Shown: positions 24,377 through 31,203, counted from the stretch's first letter. The stretch is 32,569 nucleotides of DNA from Rikenellaceae bacterium (GCA_015059945.1 SUZJ01000012.1:1-32569); one strand, 5' to 3'. Numbers and translations: made by a program. Notes: generated by a model from the letters alone, not told the origin.

Positions 24377-24404
24377 GTCAGAGGTATTACGCATCAAAGT
24401 TACG
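24377..24404 (-). promoter_or_regulatory. Candidate ECF-type promoter of the susC operon
   Basis: On the minus strand CGTAAC is followed after 16 bp by TCTGAC, 35 bases before the susC ATG. There is no TAnnTTTG box in this gap, so an ECF-dependent promoter is expected. The boxes are a guess by analogy with general ECF promoters, not a match to a known Bacteroidetes motif. Confidence 0.3.
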
Positions 24405-24413
24405 TTTTCCCTA

Positions 24414-24459
24414 AACAAAAAGAGCGAAAAAATGGACACCGCCACATTTTCGCTCTTTA
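24414..24459 (-). terminator. Intrinsic terminator between fecR and susC
   Basis: The arms AAAGAGCGAAAA and TTTTCGCTCTTT pair over 12 bp, with AATGG/CCACATT partly extending the pairing. On the minus strand the stem is followed by TTTTTGTTTAG. It separates the sigma/FecR unit from susC, so susC needs its own promoter. Confidence 0.8.
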
Positions 24460-24550
24460 ATATATATAATATGGTATTATGCCTACCCCATTTCGACAGC
24501 ACCACCCTTACGCACCCCCACTACATAACCAAGCACCACCTATAATTATT

Positions 24551-24600
24551 CTCCCCTACGAAAGGGGAGGTGACTGCGACAGCAGTCGGAGGGGTGGTCG
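24551..24600. repeat. Intergenic double-hairpin repeat element
   Basis: Two adjacent hairpins, CTCCCCT/AGGGGAG and GACTGC/GCAGTC, are followed by GGAGGGGTGGT. This CTCCCC...GGGGAGG...GGAGGGGTGG layout resembles a short palindromic intergenic repeat seen between genes in many bacterial genomes. Only one copy is in this window. It lies 35 bases past the fecR stop. Confidence 0.5.
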
Positions 24601-24634
24601 AAAACTATGTAATAGCTGACGACTCAATGCGGCA

Positions 24635-25609
24635 CTACTTCGACAATACCACTTTGTTATTATCTATGGTATAGTGGATTTTGCTGGTAAACTCCAACAG
24701 GTCGAGCACCTGAGTAATCGACTCCTCGCTGAATGTGGCAGTAAACACTGCGTCATACACAGCCCTGCTCTGTACGTTTATCTGCACGCCATACCACCTC
24801 TCCAAGCGCTGAATCATCTCCTTCATAGGGGTACTTGTGAATTTGAGCACGCCCTCTTTCCAGACCGACTTGTCCACCACTCGTTTCTCGTTGCTGGCCA
24901 CCACCTTGTCGTGCTGCCCCACAAAGGCCTCTTCGTTGGGTTTTACCTGTATGGGCTCCTTGATATCCTCTTTCAGCAGCTCTACCGAGCCCTCTACAAG
25001 GGCCAAGTGGATATCGGGCCTCTCGGCATAGGCGGTCAGGTTAAACTCGGTACCCGTAACCTTTACCAACACGTTCTGTGGAGTCTTGATGAAGAATGGG
25101 TGCTCGGCGTCGCTCTTAACTACAAAGTAGGCCTCGCCCGACAGGGCAACCACCCTCTGACCTGCGCCATCAAAGGTTGCGGGCACTTTCAGGTCGCTAT
25201 CGCTGTTAATCCACACCTCGGTACTGTCGGCCAATACCACGTGACCTTTCACACCTCGGTCTACACGATAGTTAATCTCGTTTACGAAATCGCTTTGGGC
25301 TACTTGGGCAAACTCATCGACACGCTCTACCCTCAGCAGGGTGTCATATACAAAGTAGCCGCACAGTGGCAAGAAGAGCACTGCGGCAATACGGGTGAGG
25401 GTTTGGGCCAACGACACCCTGCGTACAGGCTTCGACCTACGGCCTGTGAGCTTGGGCTCATAGGGCATAGTGGCAAAGGTCTGCTCGTTTTTGCGCAGGA
25501 TGTATTGCTCTTTGAGCTGCTTGTCGGCAGCCACACGAGCAAAAAACGCCTCTCTCTCAGATGGCGTACCCTCTCCTCTAAGAATTTGTTCGATGTTCAG
25601 TTCGTTCAT
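24635..25609 (-). CDS. FecR-family anti-sigma regulator
   Basis: The 324-residue protein has a cytoplasmic N-terminus (residues 1-70) that would bind the sigma factor, and one membrane helix (about 72-91). The periplasmic FecR domain (about 117-211) contains RGVKGHVVLADSTEVWINSDS, then ALSGEAYFVVKSD and KVTGTEFNLTAY. The C-terminus is a DUF4974 domain (about 254-322: MKEMIQRLERWYGVQINV...). It receives the signal from the STN domain of SusC and controls the ECF factor encoded 28 bases upstream. A terminator follows the gene. Confidence 0.93.
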   Translation of the reverse strand: MNELNIEQILRGEGTPSEREAFFARVAADKQLKEQYILRKNEQTFATMPYEPKLTGRRSKPVRRVSLAQTLTRIAAVLFLPLCGYFVYDTLLRVERVDEFAQVAQSDFVNEINYRVDRGVKGHVVLADSTEVWINSDSDLKVPATFDGAGQRVVALSGEAYFVVKSDAEHPFFIKTPQNVLVKVTGTEFNLTAYAERPDIHLALVEGSVELLKEDIKEPIQVKPNEEAFVGQHDKVVASNEKRVVDKSVWKEGVLKFTSTPMKEMIQRLERWYGVQINVQSRAVYDAVFTATFSEESITQVLDLLEFTSKIHYTIDNNKVVLSK

Positions 25610-25637
25610 TACGTTAGTAGTACGTTTATAGGTCAGT

Positions 25638-26195
25638 TTACCCCAAAGAGGGTGGCAAATAATCTTTCAACTTGTCCCTAAATAGCCTCAGGGCTATCTT
25701 CATATGGTACTCGATAGCCTTTTCGGAGAGCCCTTTGGCGGTGGCAATCTCGCGATTGGTCATCCCCTCGTAGCGGCTCATACGGAACGATTGTTGAATA
25801 TGGTCAGGTAGTTTTTGGTAGGTTTGTTCGATTAGGTCTTTGAGCGAGAGGGCGTTGATTTGGTCGGTAACCGACTCGTGGCAGAAGGCCTCCAGATTGA
25901 CCTTGTCTTCATAACGCCCCATACGGGCTCGGGTGCGCAACAGCGATATGGCGTTGTTGCGGGCAATGGTAAAGACAAAAGCCCTCAGGTTGCGACTCAC
26001 GTCGATACTATCGCGCTTGGCCCACAGTTGCATAAATGTATTTTGTGTCACATCTTCGGACGACTCCACGTCGCCCAGATAGCTGCGCACAAAGTGGAGT
26101 ATGTTGGCATACTCCATTCGATAGAAGAGCTCGAAAGCATCTTTATCGCCCTCGCGGATATCTTCCGCCAGTGAGTTTGCCAACAGTTCCGTCAT
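25638..26195 (-). CDS. ECF RNA polymerase sigma factor (FecI-like)
   Basis: The 185-residue protein has sigma region 2 (about residues 12-85, with DAFELFYRMEYANILHFVRSYL and SEDVTQNTFMQLWAKRD) and region 4 (about 125-178, LPDHIQQSFRMSRYEGMTNREIATAKGLSEKAIEYHM). The match to Bacteroidetes sigma-70 factors paired with FecR is clear. It is expected to drive the susC operon downstream. It is read from a consensus housekeeping promoter at 26271-26301, so its own synthesis is probably constitutive and its activity is controlled by FecR. Confidence 0.94.
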   Translation of the reverse strand: MTELLANSLAEDIREGDKDAFELFYRMEYANILHFVRSYLGDVESSEDVTQNTFMQLWAKRDSIDVSRNLRAFVFTIARNNAISLLRTRARMGRYEDKVNLEAFCHESVTDQINALSLKDLIEQTYQKLPDHIQQSFRMSRYEGMTNREIATAKGLSEKAIEYHMKIALRLFRDKLKDYLPPSLG

Positions 26196-26270
26196 TTATT
26201 TGCCTATATATTACACGTTTGGATTAGGGCTTTACCCCCGTGTCCCGTAAAACACGAGCGCACAGTTGTG

Positions 26271-26301
26271 CAAATATACTACCTTTTTGAAAAAACCCAA
26301 A
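26271..26301 (-). promoter_or_regulatory. Housekeeping promoter of the sigma/FecR operon
   Basis: On the minus strand TTTG is followed after exactly 19 bp by TATATTTG. The -33 box lies within the T run of the preceding terminator. The roughly 70-base leader contains small hairpins (GCACAACTGTGC; CGTGT/ACACG). Confidence 0.78.
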
Positions 26302-26343
26302 AAAACGAGAGCCCCACTTCACAATCGGAGTGGGGCTCTCGTT
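26298..26343 (-). terminator. Intrinsic terminator after the DUF6249-like gene
   Basis: The perfect 15-bp arms AACGAGAGCCCCACT and AGTGGGGCTCTCGTT enclose a 10-base loop. On the minus strand a run of T follows. It ends the sigma/anti-sigma operon that covers 27801-26406. Confidence 0.88.
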
Positions 26344-26405
26344 GCTTTGTCCAAATCCAAATTATTAACTCGCGTGGGGGCCCTTGGCCTCCCCGTATGT
26401 GGCGG

Positions 26406-26777
26406 CTACTTCTGCTCGTCGGTGGTCTTCTGCTCCTTTGAGCGGATTACAAACCAGCCGCCCAACATTCCCAAGCCTCCGCAGCCGATAATGAGCGCAA
26501 CGGTCAGCAGGGCATCATCCCAAATCAGGCCCAAGCCCAAGCCAAGTGCCACTCCGATAAGAGCCAGCGCCCTCACCAGCACCACATCGCCAATCTTCTT
26601 GGGTTTCTGCTCCTCGGCTGGTAGCGCCATACCCTGACGGGCATAGGCCTCGGCAATCTTGCGACGCTGAACAGAGGCCACAATCCTCAGAATCGAGCCG
26701 AACAAAACAATCGGAATGACCGCAAAAATCGAAATAACTGCAACTACCAAAACGGGGTCAATATTGATATTAGTCAT
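26406..26777 (-). CDS. Small membrane protein, DUF6249-like
   Basis: The 123-residue protein has three hydrophobic segments (about residues 8-30, 64-84 and 88-110). Between the first two lies a charged cytoplasmic loop, IVASVQRRKIAEAYARQGMA. This arrangement resembles small Bacteroidetes membrane proteins of the DUF6249 type found after ECF sigma/anti-sigma pairs; the family call is tentative. It is the last gene of that operon, 75 bases after the anti-sigma candidate, and ends at a terminator. Its role may be in the same signalling unit. Confidence 0.65.
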   Translation of the reverse strand: MTNINIDPVLVVAVISIFAVIPIVLFGSILRIVASVQRRKIAEAYARQGMALPAEEQKPKKIGDVVLVRALALIGVALGLGLGLIWDDALLTVALIIGCGGLGMLGGWFVIRSKEQKTTDEQK

Positions 26778-26852
26778 AACATTATAAGTTTTTAAGATTT
26801 TTTAATAATTCGTTATCTATCTCTATTACCGGTAATCTTTTTTGTATGTTTT

Positions 26853-27263
26853 CTACTTGTGCTCGGAGTGCTTTGCCTCGGCGCGATCGGCCTTCCACTG
26901 GGTCCAAATCATCACTCCGCCAACGACCAATGTGACAAACACCATCAATCCAACAGTGCTGCTCGATGCCAGAGCGCGCAGCGAAACAAGCATCTCGTTC
27001 ACATAGCTATCCAACTGCTCCACAACTGCTTGCAAACCCAATGTCTGCATTACCAACGACAGTCCTGCGCCCATCAACAGCACCACTGCTACGGCTGACA
27101 ATACCCCTACGGCAACATTTCGTATGGTACGCACCACAGCCCTGCGGCGGGCCTTCTTGGCTACGGCCAGCATTATGCGGCTGGACATCTGTGGCGAGGG
27201 GGTGGGAGCTGCGGTCTGGCGCAACTTCTCGGCCACGATTTGGTCTATATTGTTGTTATTCAT
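26853..27263 (-). CDS. Probable membrane anti-sigma factor
   Basis: The 136-residue protein has a cytoplasmic N-terminal part (residues 1-45, MNNNNIDQIVAEKLRQTAAP then SSRIMLAVAKKARRRAVVR) and two membrane helices (about 48-75 and 102-120). I do not recognise a named family. The gene overlaps the end of the ECF sigma gene by 8 bases, the typical translational coupling of sigma and anti-sigma pairs. No zinc-binding His-x3-Cys-x2-Cys motif is present, so it is not a ZAS-type anti-sigma. The anti-sigma call is by context. Confidence 0.6.
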   Translation of the reverse strand: MNNNNIDQIVAEKLRQTAAPTPSPQMSSRIMLAVAKKARRRAVVRTIRNVAVGVLSAVAVVLLMGAGLSLVMQTLGLQAVVEQLDSYVNEMLVSLRALASSSTVGLMVFVTLVVGGVMIWTQWKADRAEAKHSEHK

Positions 27264-27801
27264 ATCGGTTTTGTTTTATGAGTGCCGCAAGTTGGCGACG
27301 TGCTCGGTGAATCATCACTTTTACATTGTTCTCGTTGCTCTCGACCACCTCGGCCACCTCGGCAAGCGACAGGTCTTGGCGGTAGTGCAGCTCAATGATG
27401 GCCCTCTGGCGTGGCGGCAACAGTTCAACGGCACGTTCCAGCTGCTCTATATCCACATCGGTAAACTGCTGTTGCTCAACCTCATCGGGCAGGTCGAGCC
27501 CTTTGGCAGGAGTAACCATTTGGAGCTCTCGTTTGCGGGCCCGCTTGGTGCTTATGGCAGTGTTGTAGGCAATGCGGTAGAGCCAAGTGGCAAACGAGCT
27601 GCGGCAGGCAAACTTGTGCAGATTGCTCCACGCCTTGATAAAGCTCTCCTGCACTAAGTCCTCGGCCTCGGCCCCCGGGCCCACTATGCCAGCCACCAGA
27701 GCGTACACCCTCTCGGAATAGCGCTCGACCAACACCCCAAAGGCGTTGGTGTCGCCCCCTACAACCTGCATTACGCACTCTATGTCGCTCAACTGCTGCA
27801 C
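27256..27801 (-). CDS. ECF RNA polymerase sigma factor (RpoE-like)
   Basis: The 181-residue protein has region 2 (about residues 13-90: GDTNAFGVLVERYSERVYAL, AEDLVQESFIKAWSNLHKF, FATWLYRIAYNTAI) and region 4 (about 118-172: LPPRQRAIIELHYRQDLSLAEVAEVVESNENNVKVMIHRARRQL). It uses a GTG start at 27801; an in-frame stop lies 18 bases upstream and the next ATG would cut into region 2. It is a different type from the FecI-like factor at 25638. It heads a three-gene operon with a membrane anti-sigma candidate, and an ECF-type promoter lies before it, suggesting self-activation. Confidence 0.92.
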   Translation of the reverse strand: MQQLSDIECVMQVVGGDTNAFGVLVERYSERVYALVAGIVGPGAEAEDLVQESFIKAWSNLHKFACRSSFATWLYRIAYNTAISTKRARKRELQMVTPAKGLDLPDEVEQQQFTDVDIEQLERAVELLPPRQRAIIELHYRQDLSLAEVAEVVESNENNVKVMIHRARRQLAALIKQNRYE

Positions 27802-27850
27802 TTTACTATCTATGGGTTAATTATCTTTTTGTTTCTCTTTTCGCTTTTTA

Positions 27851-27876
27851 GACGCACCCACCACAAAAAGGTTACA
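27851..27876 (-). promoter_or_regulatory. Candidate ECF-type promoter of the second sigma operon
   Basis: On the minus strand TGTAAC is followed after 16 bp by CGTC, the general -35/-10 layout of RpoE/SigW-type ECF promoters. It lies 50 bases before the GTG start of the ECF sigma gene. No TTTG-N19-TAnnTTTG promoter is seen in the same gap. Confidence 0.5.
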
Positions 27877-27887
27877 CGCAAACCGGA

Positions 27888-28520
27888 TTATTTTTTGCTT
27901 ATCGGGTGGCGAACAACGGTGCGCAACTTTTCGGTTGGCGTTTTGCGAGCATCGGAGAGGTATATCTCGTGGTGCAGTCGGCTGTCGGAAAAGTCCATTC
28001 GATAGCCATTCTGCTCGGCCCACTGCTCCATAAGCTCCACGCTGTGCTGCTCGTTGTCGTATGCCCCAACGTGGAGAATCTGCACACACAGCCCCTCGTC
28101 GATGGTGAGGAACTCAACCTTCGAGCAGTCTATTTTCTTCTTGCGGGTAGCAGTCTGCACCGCCCACTCAAAGTCGGCCATAGTGACAAAGTCGGGCAGG
28201 CGGATGACCGAAATCCAGCAGAACTCACCCTTGCGGCTCAAATCTACGCCCTCGACACCCTCTTGCCACCAAAAGCCCTCCAAAGGGGGCACTACATAGT
28301 CGAAAAACCCATTGATGTTGCGACCATTCTTGGGGCTCATTTTCAGGGTATAAGCCACCGAGTAGAGCATCTCAATAGCCTTTTTGTAGTCGCCACCTTC
28401 TTCGTTTGGGTTGCCTTTACCCCTCACAGCAAGGTAATTGGCCGAGGGGACATCGACAATCGAAGGCTTGCCCGAGGGCATATAAAACTCTTTGTACTCC
28501 TTTTTGAAATCAAATGGCAT
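27888..28520 (-). CDS. GyrI-like small-molecule-binding protein
   Basis: The 210-residue protein matches stand-alone GyrI-like (SbmC/AraC-effector-type) domains. It shows IVDVPSANYLAVRGKGNPNE (about residues 21-40), a long middle helix region with YSVAYTLKMSPK, FWWQEG and SVIRLPDF, and the C-terminal GLCVQILHVGAYDNEQHSVELM and SRLHHEIYLSDARKT. No DNA-binding domain is present. Such proteins bind or degrade small hydrophobic compounds; the ligand is unknown. The gene is divergent from the SAM methyltransferase gene and has its own promoter at 28569-28599. Confidence 0.85.
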   Translation of the reverse strand: MPFDFKKEYKEFYMPSGKPSIVDVPSANYLAVRGKGNPNEEGGDYKKAIEMLYSVAYTLKMSPKNGRNINGFFDYVVPPLEGFWWQEGVEGVDLSRKGEFCWISVIRLPDFVTMADFEWAVQTATRKKKIDCSKVEFLTIDEGLCVQILHVGAYDNEQHSVELMEQWAEQNGYRMDFSDSRLHHEIYLSDARKTPTEKLRTVVRHPISKK

Positions 28521-28568
28521 TATTTAATCGATTAATTTTTATTTAATAAATCACGAAAAATTGTCATA

Positions 28569-28599
28569 CAAATATAATTATAAAAGTTCACTTTACGAA
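28569..28599 (-). promoter_or_regulatory. Promoter of the GyrI-like gene
   Basis: On the minus strand TTCG is followed after 19 bp by TATATTTG (perfect -7). The -33 box directly abuts the -33 box of the divergent methyltransferase promoter. Confidence 0.6.
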
Positions 28600-28622
28600 T
28601 TGGGCGAAAAATCATACCTTTG
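28592..28622 (+). promoter_or_regulatory. Promoter of the methyltransferase gene
   Basis: TTTA is followed after 19 bp by TACCTTTG (perfect -7). Transcription would start near 28629, about 180 bases before the ATG at 28811. Confidence 0.62.
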
Positions 28623-28628
28623 TATCGG

Positions 28629-28735
28629 ATGATCAGCAAGTTGGATATTGCATAATGCCGCCTGAGGCGGTAACGGTTACTCCCCACCAAGTGCAGGGAG
28701 CAGGGTGTTGTGGCCCAAATCGAAAAATAACATCC
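28629..28735 (+). ncRNA. Candidate structured 5' leader of the methyltransferase mRNA
   Basis: The long untranslated leader contains a perfect CCGCC-TGA-GGCGG hairpin, then a CTCCC/GGGAG hairpin, with possible CACC/GGTG pairing around it. It is far more GC-rich than the AT-only sequence on either side, and no reading frame with coding character covers it. This fits a cis-acting RNA or small RNA. I could not match it to a known riboswitch, SRP RNA, 6S RNA or tmRNA core. Confidence 0.35.
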
Positions 28736-28758
28736 CAAAAATCAAACAATTAAATACA

Positions 28759-28788
28759 TTTATTTAATTATTTATTAGATTAAATAAA
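28759..28788. repeat. AT-only inverted repeat before the methyltransferase gene
   Basis: The perfect 10-bp arms TTTATTTAAT and ATTAAATAAA enclose a 10-base loop. The same TTTATTTAAT string occurs at 28538-28547 before the divergent GyrI-like gene. It could be a regulator-binding site or simply AT-rich leader. Confidence 0.5.
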
Positions 28789-28810
28789 TACTCTAAATAA
28801 TTAAAAAAAT

Positions 28811-29581
28811 ATGAGCAACGATAATAAAAACAATATCCACGACTTCGATTTCAATCTCATTTGTGAATACTTCTCCTCGACCGAGCGACAAGGGCCGGGC
28901 AGTAGAGAAATGACTCTCAAAGCCCTTAATTGCATAGGTATTCCTAAGCCTGATGCCATCATTGCCGACCTCGGGTGCGGTACGGGCTCCTCGGCTATGA
29001 TACTTGCCGAAACCACCTCGGTACAAATTATTGCGGTGGATATATTCGATGCATTCTTGCAAAAAGTCCAACAACGAGCACAGGCAAAAAATCTGACTAT
29101 CCGCACACTACACTCCCCTATGGAGAAACTGCCATTCGCACCCGAGTCGGTTGATATTATCTGGTGCGAAGGTGCAATATATAATATAGGTATCGAGTGC
29201 GGACTCAAACTTTGGCACACATTGCTTAAAGATGGCGGCCACATTGCCTTTACAGATGCCACTTGGCTCACCAACGAACGCCCCGAGGAGATTGAGCAAT
29301 TCTGGCAAGAAGCCTATCCTCAAATGGGAACAGTCGAGAGCAACTTGAAGCTTATCAAGGAGGCCGGCTATCGCATAAAAGAGTGGTTTGTACTACCCAC
29401 AGAGTGTTGGACCGATAATTTTTATCTGCCCCAACGCAATGCGCAAACAATCTTTTTGGCCCACCACAAGGGCAATCCAACAGCCCAAATGCTTGTGGAA
29501 AACCAACGTCACGAGGCCGAAATGTTCGACAAATATGGCCAACACTACGGCTATGTATTCTATGTTGTACAAAAAATATAG
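28811..29581 (+). CDS. SAM-dependent methyltransferase, class I
   Basis: The 256-residue protein has the SAM-binding motif I IIADLGCGTGSS (about residues 50-61), an acidic motif II end (VQIIAVDIFDAF), and motif-III-like LPFAPESVDIIWCEGAIYNIG and LLKDGGHIAFTD. A C-terminal cap (about 165-256) is probably for substrate recognition. The substrate cannot be told; relatives are annotated as type-11 methyltransferases. It has its own promoter with a long leader and a perfect terminator. It is divergent from the GyrI-like gene, which suggests shared handling of a small molecule. Confidence 0.9.
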   Translation: MSNDNKNNIHDFDFNLICEYFSSTERQGPGSREMTLKALNCIGIPKPDAIIADLGCGTGSSAMILAETTSVQIIAVDIFDAFLQKVQQRAQAKNLTIRTLHSPMEKLPFAPESVDIIWCEGAIYNIGIECGLKLWHTLLKDGGHIAFTDATWLTNERPEEIEQFWQEAYPQMGTVESNLKLIKEAGYRIKEWFVLPTECWTDNFYLPQRNAQTIFLAHHKGNPTAQMLVENQRHEAEMFDKYGQHYGYVFYVVQKI

Positions 29582-29615
29582 GCTCTACTCTGAATAATAA
29601 GCCTATACAACAACC

Positions 29616-29647
29616 AGCAGGGTGGTAATTCTACCACCCTGCTTTAT
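29616..29647 (+). terminator. Intrinsic terminator after the methyltransferase gene
   Basis: The perfect 12-bp arms AGCAGGGTGGTA and TACCACCCTGCT enclose a 4-base loop and are followed by TTATTTT. It lies 35 bases past the stop. Confidence 0.9.
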
Positions 29648-29727
29648 TTTACAGATACCTACACACATTTTACCACGCTCTCAACACTCTCATATATCCC
29701 CCCCACAAAAAAAACTTCAAACAAACT

Positions 29728-29758
29728 ATTGCAAATCCCAAACAAAGCGTTACATTTG
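29728..29758 (+). promoter_or_regulatory. Promoter of the AbrB/acyltransferase unit
   Basis: ATTG is followed after 19 bp by TACATTTG (perfect -7). It lies 44 bases before the AbrB-type ATG at 29802. Confidence 0.62.
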
Positions 29759-29801
29759 TATAGCATTTCCTACTTGTATTACTTTTACAACTAATAGAAC
29801 C

Positions 29802-30002
29802 ATGCAGACAGAGAAAGACAAATACATCTTCGGAGTAGTGAAGGTGGGCGAAAAAGGACAAATCGTTATTCCCAAAGAGGCTCGCGAGGTCTTTGGCATC
29901 GAGCCTGGCGACTCGCTGCTCGTGCTGGGCGACCGCACCAAAGGACTGGCCATCGTAAAGACACAAATCTTCGACTCGGCCGTAAACGACGTGTTCAAAT
30001 AG
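29802..30002 (+). CDS. AbrB/SpoVT-type DNA-binding regulator
   Basis: I start at the ATG at 29802 (MQTEKDKYIFG), giving 66 residues. The open frame extends to 29622, but that part covers the promoter and a terminator. The protein is one swapped-hairpin AbrB domain: VVKVGEKGQIVIPKEAREVFGIEPGDSLLVLGDRTKGLAIVK. Members act as transition-state regulators or antitoxins. No toxin gene follows; a membrane acyltransferase gene lies 35 bases downstream, so it probably regulates that gene and itself. Confidence 0.9.
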   Translation: MQTEKDKYIFGVVKVGEKGQIVIPKEAREVFGIEPGDSLLVLGDRTKGLAIVKTQIFDSAVNDVFK

Positions 30003-30037
30003 AGCCTCAGATATCGGATTATCAAACCATTACAACT

Positions 30038-31141
30038 ATGAAAGCACGCTATTACTTTATGGACAACCTGCGCTGGGTGGCTGTGCTGCTGGTGCTCTTC
30101 TACCACGTTTTTTACAACTACAATGCAGTGGGCGTATTTGGCGGAGTGGGCGGTTTCGCCCCTCACCAGTGGCAAGATGTGGTCTGCACACTGCTAAACC
30201 CTTGGTTTATGACACTGCTGTTTGTGGTGGCCGGAGCTTCGAGCCGCTACGCCCTACAGCACCGCACCCCCACCGAGTTCCGCAAAGAGCGAGTGCGCAA
30301 ACTGCTTGTGCCCTCCACCCTCGGTCTGCTGGTTTTCGGCTGGATACTGGGCTCAATCAACTCGCGCGGAATGATTCCCAACGAGGTGCCACTGCCGATT
30401 AAGTGGCTCATCTGGGCCGTAAGCGGTACGGGACACTTGTGGTTTATCCAAGACCTTTTTATCTTCTCGTTAGTGCTGCTCGTGGCACGCAAACTGATTG
30501 ATGCAGAGTGTATTAACCGCTGGCTGACCAAACTACCTAAGTGGGGCCTTGCTGTCATAATGATAGGCTATGGCCTGCTGCTGTGGGTGGCCGCGCAGAG
30601 CCAAATCGACAACCCCTCGGCCGCACAAGGTCTGCTAAACCTCTATCGCCCAGTGTTCTACTTGGCGAGCTACCTTGTAGGCTACTACGTCTTTTCGAGC
30701 GAGCGCGTTCACGACTTTCTGGCCGAGCGAGCTGTGGTGCTGATTGTGGCGGCTGTGGTGGGAGCCATAGGGTTTGGCAGCGAGTTCTACGGCAAGGATT
30801 ACACCTCGCCCGAGGCTGTGCAGAGCGTGTGGTGCAACCTCTACTGCTGGGCGATGACGCTGGCTATGTTTGGGGCGTTCCGTCGCTGGGCCAACGGCAC
30901 CTCGCCCATTGCGGAGTATATGAGCCGTAGTAGCTTTGGCGTGTATGTGGTGCATATGACGGTCTGTACGGCCAGCTGCGTGTGGCTGCAAACCACGGCC
31001 CTACCGACGTGGCTGATATATGTGGTGGCGCTTGTGGTGACCTATGTAGGCTCGTTTGCAGCGTGGGAAATCCTACGCCGTATCCCCATTGTGCGCTACT
31101 GCACCTTCGGCATCACCACACCCAAACGCCCTGCGAAATAA
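30038..31141 (+). CDS. Membrane acyltransferase family 3 protein
   Basis: The 367-residue protein has about ten hydrophobic segments spread over the whole length. The N-terminus YYFMDNLRWVAVLLVLFYHVFYNY carries the conserved Arg and His of acyltransferase family 3 (related to OpgC/OafA), and GTGHLWFIQDLFIFSLVLL is another family segment. These enzymes move acetyl or succinyl groups onto sugars of the cell surface. The acceptor cannot be told. It is coupled to the AbrB-type gene just upstream and ends at a clear terminator. Confidence 0.88.
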   Translation: MKARYYFMDNLRWVAVLLVLFYHVFYNYNAVGVFGGVGGFAPHQWQDVVCTLLNPWFMTLLFVVAGASSRYALQHRTPTEFRKERVRKLLVPSTLGLLVFGWILGSINSRGMIPNEVPLPIKWLIWAVSGTGHLWFIQDLFIFSLVLLVARKLIDAECINRWLTKLPKWGLAVIMIGYGLLLWVAAQSQIDNPSAAQGLLNLYRPVFYLASYLVGYYVFSSERVHDFLAERAVVLIVAAVVGAIGFGSEFYGKDYTSPEAVQSVWCNLYCWAMTLAMFGAFRRWANGTSPIAEYMSRSSFGVYVVHMTVCTASCVWLQTTALPTWLIYVVALVVTYVGSFAAWEILRRIPIVRYCTFGITTPKRPAK

Positions 31142-31165
31142 GACTTACACACCCTAACAAACACC

Positions 31166-31203
31166 AAGAGCACCCCACAGCAATCTGTGAGGTGCTCTTT
31201 TTG
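31166..31203 (+). terminator. Intrinsic terminator after the acyltransferase gene
   Basis: The arms AAGAGCACC and GGTGCTCTT enclose an inner CACAG/CTGTG stem, with TTTTT following. It lies 25 bases past the stop. Bases 31204-31281 up to the convergent nuclease gene hold nothing I can name. Confidence 0.88.

Noticed and set aside
28629-28735. SRP RNA, tmRNA, RNase P or a known riboswitch
   Set aside because: None of the recognisable conserved cores of these RNAs is present, so only an unassigned structured leader is proposed.
29622-29801. N-terminal extension of the AbrB-type gene
   Set aside because: It would run through a perfect terminator and promoter; the ATG at 29802 gives a standard AbrB protein.
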